Below, piece by piece: positions 1 through 5,499 of a DNA stretch of 5,499 nucleotides. The translations under genes and the position numbers were made by a program. Source of the stretch: an uncultured Lachnospiraceae bacterium (GTDB lineage Bacteria > Bacillota > Clostridia > Lachnospirales > Lachnospiraceae); assembly GCA_958426095.1 (NCBI GenBank), contig CATZYB010000166.1:1-5499 (forward strand). The letters are read 5' to 3'. How positions within the stretch are numbered: the first letter of the stretch is position 1; each line of letters opens with the position of its first letter. The notes below the pieces were generated by a model. That model saw only the letters and a list, made by a program, of their open reading frames with translations, was not told the DNA's origin and searched no databases.

Positions 1-100
1 CGATCTCTTTTTCCTGTATATGTAATTTTTTCAGGACAGTCCCAAAAACACGACTGTCTCCCTCCTTATAAGGAATTTTAATTTGTCCGATACGAAGCAT
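1..100 (-). CDS. COG2509-type FAD-dependent oxidoreductase, N-terminal fragment
   Basis: Only the first 33 codons are inside the window; the gene runs off the left edge. The translation begins MLRIGQIKIPYKEGDSRVFG and continues through TVLKKLHIQEKEI. A short basic 'I-x-I-P' strand followed by a 'V-x-K-K-L-x-I' helix is the pattern I know from the N-terminal domain of the uncharacterised FAD-dependent dehydrogenases grouped as COG2509, which precedes their dinucleotide-binding domain. No cofactor motif is visible because the fragment ends before it. The start ATG (98-100) lies inside the end of the upstream flavoprotein gene in another frame, giving a 23-base overlap. A ribosome binding site GGAAAGGA sits 5 bases before it, which supports the start. 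The family call rests on a short stretch, so an unrelated protein is possible. That a gene starts here is well supported. Confidence 0.68.
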   Translation of the reverse strand, partial: MLRIGQIKIPYKEGDSRVFGTVLKKLHIQEKEI

Positions 101-1307
101 GACATTCCTTTCCGGCAGCGGTTCCGGCCAGACATCCGGTTGACCACGCCCATTGCAGATTATATCCGCCGCAGATGCCGTCAGCATCCAGCAGTTCGCC
201 TACGATATACAGCCCTGGATGAAAAACGGATTCACAGCTTTTCGGGCAGATTTCATTCAAATCTACTCCTCCGGCACATACCTGTGCAAAATCATAACCC
301 CGGCTTTCCATGATCGTCGCAGGGAAATTTTTCAAAATTCCTGCCAGCGCCTTCATTTCCGGCAAAGAACCCTGGCTTCCGCCGGCCAGCCGCAAGCATT
401 CATGGATCAGCTTTCGATTCAAGAAACCCGTTTCAAAAACTTCCACGGGCCTCCCAAGAAACTGCCGCTGCCGTTTTTCTAAAAGACGCACAAGAGCTTC
501 TTCTGTCTGATCCGGGAAAAAATCCAGCATACAGCAAACCTGTTGTCCTTTCAAAAGACTATAGGCGGCCTGTCCGCTGACCTGAAATACCGGAATACCC
601 GAAATACCATATTCTGTCAACTGGACTTCCCCCCGGTGCTCATCAATGATCTCATCATCAACAACAAGACGTATTGCCGCTTCCACGCGGACTCCGGCCA
701 GTTTCTTGTAAAACTTTTCTTTAGCTTTCAGTCCGGTAAGCGCCGGAACAACCGGAACGATCCGATGACCAAGAGCTTTTAACATTGCATAACCACTGCC
801 ATTGGAACCAAGTTTTTCCGAAGCTTTCCCGCCGCAGGCAAAGACGACCCGGCGACAATGATAAACGTTATCCGCCCCCTGGATCTGGAATCCCTTTCCC
901 TTTGGCCGAACAGCCTTTACTTCATTTTCCGTAACAATATGAACTTCAAGTCGTTCCAGTTCAAAACGCAGCGCATCCAAAACCGACGCGGCCTGCATAG
1001 AATTCGGATAAACATAGCCATCCTTCACTTTCGGAAGTATGCCGAGTTCCATAAAAAAAGCTTCTGCATCCCTTTCATCAAAGGCTTCCAAAATTTCCCC
1101 TACCACCGAAAGTTTTTGGCTGTGATAACAATGAACATCTATAAATCGATTTGTATAATTACATTTACCGTTGCCCGTAGCCAGCAGCTTCTTGCCGATC
1201 CGGGCCATCCGCTCCAAAATAAGAACCGAAGCCCCCTGACGGGCAGCACAAATGGCGGCAGCTAACCCTGACGCGCCGCCGCCGATGACAATAATGTCCG
1301 CTTTCAT
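78..1307 (-). CDS. HI0933/YhiN/BaiN-family NAD(P)/FAD-dependent oxidoreductase
   Basis: A complete 409-residue flavoprotein, about the usual length (400-420) of the HI0933-like family, also annotated 'aminoacetone oxidase family FAD-binding enzyme'. It is probably cytosolic; no signal peptide or membrane segment is visible. The Rossmann motif VIGGGASGLAA spans residues 7-17, with the acidic E32 closing the second strand to bind the FAD ribose. The family signature GKKLLATGNGKCNYTN is at 38-53. A second nucleotide-binding-type stretch, ACGGKASEKLGSNGSGY, is at 157-173. The C-terminal FAD signature GELLDADGICGGYNLQWAW is at 370-388. The family includes E. coli YhiN and clostridial BaiN, implicated in bile-acid 7-dehydroxylation, but most members have no proven substrate and none can be inferred here. 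The start is set by GAAGGGG 8 bases upstream. The 3' end overlaps the next flavoprotein gene by 23 bases. The 86-base gap upstream is the largest in the window. Confidence 0.93.
   Translation of the reverse strand: MKADIIVIGGGASGLAAAICAARQGASVLILERMARIGKKLLATGNGKCNYTNRFIDVHCYHSQKLSVVGEILEAFDERDAEAFFMELGILPKVKDGYVYPNSMQAASVLDALRFELERLEVHIVTENEVKAVRPKGKGFQIQGADNVYHCRRVVFACGGKASEKLGSNGSGYAMLKALGHRIVPVVPALTGLKAKEKFYKKLAGVRVEAAIRLVVDDEIIDEHRGEVQLTEYGISGIPVFQVSGQAAYSLLKGQQVCCMLDFFPDQTEEALVRLLEKRQRQFLGRPVEVFETGFLNRKLIHECLRLAGGSQGSLPEMKALAGILKNFPATIMESRGYDFAQVCAGGVDLNEICPKSCESVFHPGLYIVGELLDADGICGGYNLQWAWSTGCLAGTAAGKECHASYRTN
106..113 (-). promoter_or_regulatory. Ribosome binding site inside the upstream flavoprotein gene
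   Basis: The minus strand reads GGAAAGGA, then 5 bases, then the ATG of the next gene at 98-100. The site lies wholly within the last codons of the HI0933-type oxidoreductase, so translation of the two flavoproteins is probably coupled. The site decides the start of the left-edge fragment. Confidence 0.6.
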
Positions 1308-1352
1308 TCATGGTTCCCCTTCATGTATTTTCGCTAAATTCCATATTCTATT

Positions 1353-1373
1353 ATGATATCATGTTTTCTTGAT
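1353..1373 (-). promoter_or_regulatory. Weak candidate extended -10 promoter element with a 10-bp palindrome
   Basis: In the 86-base gap before the flavoprotein gene, the minus strand carries TGATATCAT, close to the extended -10 form TGnTATAAT, embedded in the perfect palindrome ATGATATCAT (1353-1362). No good -35 box lies about 17 bases upstream; the best hexamer is TTTTCC. The gap is AT-rich and long enough to hold a promoter for the two flavoprotein genes. The palindrome is short and could be chance. This is a weak call made on position and one element. Confidence 0.18.
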
Positions 1374-1393
1374 TCGGAAAAGACTCATATTTA

Positions 1394-1984
1394 TCAACTG
1401 GAATAGTTCTGTAAAAAGTTGTACAATTCTGCTTCATCTTTCATTTCTTTTCCGGAAAGCAGTTCACATTGCAGATCGACAGGCAGATCGCTGAGTTTTA
1501 TATCCGGATATTCAAATACGGTTTTACGGTCACTATAATAAACAACAATACGTCCCTGGCGGTAAATCACATAATACTTCTGATAATTTTCATCCGGATA
1601 ATAAGTCTTTCTGAGAACAACCTCCTCCGTGGAATAAGACTCGACATCAAAACTGACCAAGCCCTCTTCCATCTCCCGGATAGACAGATTCATCATATAA
1701 TCGTTCAGTTTTGCCAGAAGCTCTTCCCGCTCCAATCCGAGATAGACCGCCGGCATCGGGGTCTCATCAATCGTTTTTTCTCCGGTTTTCAGATTCAGCG
1801 TCTCTGTAACAAGCCGTGTCTCCGGTAAAATGAAATTTTCCTTTCCCGCGGTCACCGGAAGGACTTCGGGTACCTTTTCAACAATCCTTTCAGATATCGG
1901 CCAGGCGAAGCACAAATATCCTCCGCCATAGGACATGGCGGCTAAAAGCACCCATAAAAATAAGCAGATACATTTTCTCTTCAT
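1394..1984 (-). CDS. Membrane-anchored protein with BofC-like C-terminal region (hypothetical)
   Basis: A complete 196-residue protein. It opens with the basic stretch MKRK and one hydrophobic segment (about residues 5-28, IC-LFLWVLLAAMSYGGGYLCF), which is an uncleaved anchor or signal peptide, so the rest should lie outside the membrane. Residues 30-80 look like an extended linker. From about 80 to the end there is an alpha/beta domain: YLGLEREELLAKLNDYM (81-97), EVVLRKTYY (121-129), YYVIYRQGRIVVYY (137-150) and the ending ELYNFLQNYSS (186-196). This pattern resembles the BofC C-terminal domain found in spore-forming Firmicutes, where BofC restrains the SpoIVB protease during the sigma-K checkpoint. 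I recognise the pattern from memory and the match is tentative; the role may differ. The start is supported by AAAAGGGGT, ending 6 bases before the ATG. It lies 57 bases after the flippase gene. Confidence 0.72.
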   Translation of the reverse strand: MKRKCICLFLWVLLAAMSYGGGYLCFAWPISERIVEKVPEVLPVTAGKENFILPETRLVTETLNLKTGEKTIDETPMPAVYLGLEREELLAKLNDYMMNLSIREMEEGLVSFDVESYSTEEVVLRKTYYPDENYQKYYVIYRQGRIVVYYSDRKTVFEYPDIKLSDLPVDLQCELLSGKEMKDEAELYNFLQNYSS

Positions 1985-2041
1985 GGTTTCACCCCTTTTG
2001 AAAAAGTATCTGCTATTTATTGATTTTTATTCACTATCTGT

Positions 2042-3661
2042 CTATAAAAGATGCATCCGGTATAAAAACCGTACAATGGCTTCCCCCTTCGGGAAGAGAT
2101 ACAATTCTTCTTCTGTCACGCCACGGGTAAGAACCATTACCAGCGCATAAACAGCCACAGCAACAATAATGGCGATCAGCGTAGATACGGTATTGGAATG
2201 GATCAGATACACGCATCCTTTATATACGAAGAATGTGATCGCTCCCATGATTGCTGAAGCGGCCACGGCCGATCCGGCCATCTTCACAATATCCAACTGA
2301 TAATCGATCAATTTGGCCAGTGAACGTAAATTCAGTACGCACATACAGAAAGAAAATACGATATTTCCATAAATTAATGCAAAAATATGTAAATCTGCAA
2401 AAGCCAGAAGAACCACCGTAAACAAAATATGGATACCGAGGGATATGGCCGCATTAATGACCGGAACTCTCATATGATTGCTGCCCTGTAAAATCGTTGA
2501 CGTCAATGTGGACAACGCATAAAATATAATATTTACTGCACCAACGACCAACATTCTTCCTGGAAGAGTCGTCGCATCCCGAAACAGCATCTGCATGATC
2601 GGACCGCCCATAACAGCTACTCCGACCGCACATGGTATGGCGATCAGCATCGTCAGACGAATCGCCGTATCCATCTGTTCCCGGACCTGTTCCTTTCGGT
2701 CCAATGCGATCGCTCCGGCGATTCCAGGCATCATGGCTACCGTTAAAGCGGAAGTAATACCCAACGGCAGATTGATCAAAAGCTGATATTTTGAACTGTA
2801 AATTCCATAAAGGGAACTGATGAAAGATGATTGATAACCGATCGCCTTTAAAATATTACTGAACAAAGCTGAATCTAACAGACTGCTGATCTGGTAGATC
2901 GTCGATGTCAGTATGAGCGGAATAACCGTCAGGCCGATCATCCGGTAAATCGCTTTATTCTCCAAAACCTTCTGGGTCGGATCTTTTTTCATCCGTCGGG
3001 CCAGCTGTGGCCGATAGGACGAATAGACCAGGTATAAGAACACAAGGCTGGATACAGCGCCCATAAATGTTCCCAACGTACCGCCGGCCGCACCAAAGGC
3101 CGCACCTCTGGAAATCAAAATTGCAGCGGCAGCCACCGAAACAACTGCATTAAAAATCTGTTCAACGACCTGTGAAAAAGCCGTCGGAGCCATATTGCCC
3201 AGCCCCTGGGTATAGCCTCTGAATACTCCCATGACCGCACATACAAAGACCGTCGGAGCCAATACCCGCAGCGCCGGAGCCACCTCAGTAATTCCACCGA
3301 ACATGATCATCGAAATCCAACGCGCGCCTACGAAGGTGATCAGCGCCAGTGTACCGCTCAATATGGCAGCAAATATAATGGAACATTTAAATATGGCCTG
3401 TGCATTTTTATATTCATGCCGCGCTACTCTGGCCGCCGTCAATTTGGATACGGCCACCGGAATCGCACTGGTCGACAGGATAACGAGGAACTGATACACT
3501 TCGAAAGCAAAGCCATAATAACCCATACCCTCGTTACCTACAATATTTGTTAATGGAATTCGGTAAACAATACCGATCAAGCGCACGATAATCGTAGCGA
3601 TTGCCAGAATACTTCCCTGAACAATCAAATTTTTACCGGCGCGCTGTTTACTGTTGCCCAT
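2042..3661 (-). CDS. MurJ/SpoVB-type flippase (MOP superfamily, COG2244)
   Basis: A complete 539-residue polytopic membrane protein, close in length to B. subtilis YtgP/MurJ (about 540). By eye there are 14 hydrophobic segments, near residues 12-32, 50-72, 90-112, 128-147, 166-184, 190-213, 241-262, 285-310, 335-355, 368-392, 400-421, 424-444, 460-480 and 490-512, as expected for MurJ-like members. Family-typical stretches include RLIGIVYRIPLTNIVG (27-42), AIPVAVSKL (66-74), FRGYTQGLGNMAPTAFSQVV (147-166) and LPLGITSALTVAMMPGIA (298-315). Relatives move lipid-linked precursors across the membrane: lipid II for peptidoglycan (MurJ), or an unknown substrate needed for spore cortex (SpoVB). Sequence alone does not separate these. 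The start has the site AAAGAGGTG 4 bases upstream (6 from GAGG). It follows the lipoprotein gene by 35 bases, so the two are probably cotranscribed. Confidence 0.92.
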   Translation of the reverse strand: MGNSKQRAGKNLIVQGSILAIATIIVRLIGIVYRIPLTNIVGNEGMGYYGFAFEVYQFLVILSTSAIPVAVSKLTAARVARHEYKNAQAIFKCSIIFAAILSGTLALITFVGARWISMIMFGGITEVAPALRVLAPTVFVCAVMGVFRGYTQGLGNMAPTAFSQVVEQIFNAVVSVAAAAILISRGAAFGAAGGTLGTFMGAVSSLVFLYLVYSSYRPQLARRMKKDPTQKVLENKAIYRMIGLTVIPLILTSTIYQISSLLDSALFSNILKAIGYQSSFISSLYGIYSSKYQLLINLPLGITSALTVAMMPGIAGAIALDRKEQVREQMDTAIRLTMLIAIPCAVGVAVMGGPIMQMLFRDATTLPGRMLVVGAVNIIFYALSTLTSTILQGSNHMRVPVINAAISLGIHILFTVVLLAFADLHIFALIYGNIVFSFCMCVLNLRSLAKLIDYQLDIVKMAGSAVAASAIMGAITFFVYKGCVYLIHSNTVSTLIAIIVAVAVYALVMVLTRGVTEEELYLFPKGEAIVRFLYRMHLL

Positions 3662-3696
3662 AGCACACCTCTTTCATGATGTCTTTTTGGTCCTGC

Positions 3697-4770
3697 CTAT
3701 TTTGTTCCATAGGTGACCGTTAATTCCGAAGGTACTACGGAAATATAAGATTTTCCGGCGTTAAGATAAACCGGAGTACCGTCTTCGTAATAATAAGCAG
3801 TCCGGTCACTCTCTGTCTTCCGTTCCCAAATGATCTTGACAGCCTTTCCGTCAGTAATGAGCAGGCCGCTGCCGCCGCCTATCAGTTTGTAGTCCTGATG
3901 ATCCTGGTCACTGATCACGCTTCGCTCAGCATACTGAATGATCAGATTTTTAAATGCAAGCTGCTCATTATTTTCTACATCAATATGGGGTTCTCCGTAC
4001 TGGAAACGATAATATAAACCATCTTCTGAATTATATTCAAACCAAGGGTTATTGATCGTAAACGGCATCGTTACTTTTTCCGCCACATCTCCTGTTTCAG
4101 GTACGGTGTCCGTATGATAAAAATTCAGACGGCTTTTATAACCTTCCGGATAGTTCCGACTGATTCCTGTGGCGTCAAGTCCGGCCAACAACCCCTCTTT
4201 CGAAGAATAGACATTGTGCGGGGCTTCCCTGTCACTGGTGCGGTAAAATACAGATTCACTGTAACCAGACAGACCGCTGATCGTTGGATATCCGGCATTG
4301 ATCCGTTCTTCTGCAAAAATCGATTGTCCGAAATGGGTATAGATTGCTTCATCATCCTGGGCTAAATCCATATAATAATGACGCGCGCTTCGGATAGAAC
4401 CGACTTTATCCAGGTTCTCTATATCCTGAAACTCGCATAGCAAACGGGTAATACCCGACTCTACCAGACACTCATACACAATTTCTGCCTGACTGATACC
4501 GCTCTGAGGAATGGCCTCCTGAATATTGTTGATCATGATCGCATATGGACGCTGCGTTCCGATAGATTTATCAATCACCTCACCGGTCAGATAACTGTAC
4601 ATTTTTCCTTCCGGAAGCGCTTCTTCCTCCGTTTCACTTTCTTTCACAGTCTCCGTTTCAGCTTCCGTCGTCTGGGTTTCGGCGGCCGATGTTTCTTCTT
4701 TACTTCCGCAGGCTGTCAGACCGAGAAGCATACTAAGTCCAAGCACTGCAATTATTCCACGTTTTTTCAT
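3697..4770 (-). CDS. DUF3048 (YerB-like) lipoprotein
   Basis: A complete 357-residue exported lipoprotein. Residues 1-20 form a signal peptide with basic KKR and a hydrophobic core, ending in the lipobox LTAC with C21 as the lipidated cysteine. A Glu/Thr/Ser-rich tether (about 24-52) keeps the folded part away from the membrane. The DUF3048 N-terminal domain covers about 60-205: TQRPYAIMINN (72-82), QSGISQAEIVYE (89-100), the hallmark VGSIRSARHYYMDLA (123-137) and the APHNVYS block (183-189). The DUF3048 C-terminal domain covers about 232-350, including GGGSGLLITDGKAVKIIW (298-315). The family is widespread in Firmicutes (B. subtilis YerB) and has no settled biochemical function that I know of. 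The ATG has an AAAGGAG site at an ideal 8-base spacing. Its place between ybeY and a flippase gene suggests, but does not show, an envelope role. Confidence 0.93.
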   Translation of the reverse strand: MKKRGIIAVLGLSMLLGLTACGSKEETSAAETQTTEAETETVKESETEEEALPEGKMYSYLTGEVIDKSIGTQRPYAIMINNIQEAIPQSGISQAEIVYECLVESGITRLLCEFQDIENLDKVGSIRSARHYYMDLAQDDEAIYTHFGQSIFAEERINAGYPTISGLSGYSESVFYRTSDREAPHNVYSSKEGLLAGLDATGISRNYPEGYKSRLNFYHTDTVPETGDVAEKVTMPFTINNPWFEYNSEDGLYYRFQYGEPHIDVENNEQLAFKNLIIQYAERSVISDQDHQDYKLIGGGSGLLITDGKAVKIIWERKTESDRTAYYYEDGTPVYLNAGKSYISVVPSELTVTYGTK

Positions 4771-4778
4771 TGCTCTCT

Positions 4779-4785
4779 CTCCTTT
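4779..4785 (-). promoter_or_regulatory. Consensus ribosome binding site for the DUF3048 lipoprotein gene
   Basis: AAAGGAG on the minus strand, 8 bases before the ATG at 4768-4770. It fills much of the 26-base gap after ybeY, leaving no room for an independent promoter. The lipoprotein gene is therefore most likely read on the ybeY transcript. Confidence 0.6.
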
Positions 4786-4796
4786 ATCCCTTGTAT

Positions 4797-5297
4797 TTAA
4801 CGATATAATCCGAGACGATCCAAAATCGCCTCCTGCCTTTCTTCCATGTCAATGCGTTCTTCTTCTTCCATATGGTCATAACCGAATAAATGGAGCATAC
4901 TGTGCGCTGTTAAAAAGCCCAGCTCCCGTTCTCTGGAATGTCCGTAAGTCTCCGCCTGTTCAATGACTTTTTCCACAGAAATGATAATATCACCGAGAAG
5001 TAATTCACCCGAATCCGGATCAAAACAATCTTCCTCGGCCATTTCCTCGACAATAGAAAAATCTCCCGGCGTCTCATAGGAAAGCATAGGGAACGATAAA
5101 ACATCCGTAGGTTTTTCAAGATTTCGGTATTCTGCATTAATGGATGCAATGGATGCATTATCTGTCAAAATAACATTGACTTCTGCCTCGTAAGGGCATT
5201 CATACATTTCTAAGGCCATGTCAACAACCTTTTCAATGATCGATACTGCATCGATCCCCAACGAAAGTTCTGTTTCATATTCTATATGAATTGCCAT
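4797..5297 (-). CDS. ybeY: Endoribonuclease YbeY, rRNA maturation factor
   Basis: A complete 166-residue member of the UPF0054/YbeY family (usually 150-170). YbeY is a cytosolic metal-dependent single-strand RNase needed for 16S rRNA 3'-end maturation and late 70S ribosome quality control. The metal-binding motif H-x3-H-x5-H is intact in AHSMLHLFGYDH, with H132, H136 and H142. The usual HG at its start is HS here. The conserved YR-x(4)-PTDVLSFP block is at 57-70, with R58 matching the catalytic-site arginine of the family. LLGDIIIS (100-107) is the next conserved strand. Between these blocks lies an acidic loop (about 76-97), a stretch that varies in length in Firmicutes. The start is six bases after the phoH stop, with AAAAGGAG placed inside the phoH end. 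The phoH-ybeY pairing is common in bacteria and supports the call. Confidence 0.97.
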   Translation of the reverse strand: MAIHIEYETELSLGIDAVSIIEKVVDMALEMYECPYEAEVNVILTDNASIASINAEYRNLEKPTDVLSFPMLSYETPGDFSIVEEMAEEDCFDPDSGELLLGDIIISVEKVIEQAETYGHSRERELGFLTAHSMLHLFGYDHMEEEERIDMEERQEAILDRLGLYR

Positions 5298-5303
5298 AAT
5301 TTA

Positions 5304-5499
5304 TCAACTCCTTTTCGACTTTTTCAGACGAGAAGCTCTTTCGGTTCTCTTTTCATATTCATCATAAGCCTTGACGATCTTCTGCACCAGAGGATGACGC
5401 ACCACATCTTTGCTGGATAACATACTGATACCGATATCGTCAATATTTTTAAGGACCTTTAAGGCCACATCCAGTCCCGAACTCTGTCCCGCCGGCAGA
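5304..5499 (-). CDS. phoH: PhoH-family ATPase, C-terminal fragment
   Basis: The last 64 codons and the TGA stop (5304-5306) are present; the start lies beyond the right edge. PhoH (PhoL/YbeZ-type) proteins are cytosolic P-loop ATPases thought to act with YbeY in RNA metabolism. The full protein is usually about 310-350 residues, so about four fifths are outside, including the Walker motifs. The fragment opens with LPAGQSSGLDVALKVLKNID, matching the family 'P-x-G-x-x-SGL' segment after the ATPase core. It continues with the highly conserved DVVRHPLVQKIVKAYDEYE and ends in a basic tail, RASRLKKSKRS. That DVVRHPLVQ-I-x-AYE block is diagnostic of the family. The adjoining ybeY supports the call further. 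Upstream regulation cannot be seen. Confidence 0.93.
   Translation of the reverse strand, partial: LPAGQSSGLDVALKVLKNIDDIGISMLSSKDVVRHPLVQKIVKAYDEYEKRTERASRLKKSKRS
5308..5315 (-). promoter_or_regulatory. Ribosome binding site for ybeY within the phoH end
   Basis: AAAAGGAG on the minus strand overlaps the last codons of phoH and lies 10 bases before the ybeY ATG (5295-5297). The stop-to-start distance is 6 bases, so a ribosome finishing phoH could restart at ybeY. The spacing is slightly long. Confidence 0.55.

Noticed and set aside
153..482. Overlapping plus-strand open frames of 66-109 codons within the flavoprotein region.
   Set aside because: They lie opposite conserved coding sequence and show no motif or start signal.
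858..1265. A 135-codon open frame on the plus strand, opposite the flavoprotein gene.
   Set aside because: It is antisense to a clearly conserved FAD enzyme, has no recognisable domain and no good ribosome binding site. It is a shadow of the real gene.
1469..1828. A 119-codon open frame on the plus strand, opposite the BofC-like gene.
   Set aside because: Its product has no family pattern and is rich in Ile, Arg and His as expected for a reverse reading. The minus-strand gene has a signal segment, a good RBS and a plausible domain.
3676..3720. Possible terminator between the lipoprotein and flippase genes.
   Set aside because: The region is T-rich in places, but there is no stable inverted repeat followed by a T-run on the minus strand.
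4114..4365. Open frames on both strands inside the DUF3048 gene.
   Set aside because: They overlap the conserved SIRSAR-to-APHN part of the lipoprotein and have no independent support.
4610..4700. Repeat-like run of TTC/GTTTC-type triplets.
   Set aside because: It encodes the Glu/Thr/Ser-rich tether of the lipoprotein; the low complexity is explained by the protein linker.
1..5499. CRISPR array, tRNA, transposon end or defence system.
   Set aside because: No spaced direct repeats, cloverleaf-like segments, transposase motifs or defence-family domains were seen on either strand.

Overview
The window is a single block of genes on the minus strand, read from right to left, with no RNA gene, mobile element, CRISPR array or clear terminator. 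Seven coding regions were found. Five are complete and one is cut at each edge. The largest gap between genes is 86 bases, so no stretch over 300 bases lacks a gene. The content points to a spore-former-related, Gram-positive member of the Clostridia, most likely Lachnospiraceae-like. This rests on strong AAAGGAG-type ribosome binding sites, a DUF3048 lipoprotein, a SpoVB/MurJ-type flippase and the phoH-ybeY pair. The placement is an inference from gene content and not a database result.

In order of transcription: the window opens at its right edge with the last 64 codons of phoH (5304-5499). Six bases later comes ybeY (4797-5297), the 16S rRNA-maturation endonuclease. Next is a DUF3048 (YerB-like) lipoprotein (3697-4770), then a 14-helix MOP-superfamily flippase of the MurJ/SpoVB type (2042-3661). 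A small membrane-anchored protein whose C-terminal half resembles the BofC C-terminal domain follows (1394-1984). After it is an HI0933/YhiN/BaiN-type FAD oxidoreductase (78-1307). The window ends in the first 33 codons of a second, different flavoprotein of the COG2509 type (1-100), whose start lies inside the end of the previous gene.

Gaps of 6, 26, 35, 57 and 86 bases and one 23-base overlap suggest one operon or two adjoining transcription units. The right part handles RNA and ribosome quality (PhoH, YbeY). The middle concerns the cell envelope and perhaps sporulation (lipoprotein, flippase, BofC-like protein). The left part is a pair of flavoproteins of uncertain substrate.

I see no convincing new system. 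The parts most worth a second look are the poorly described envelope trio in the middle and the overlapping flavoprotein pair on the left.
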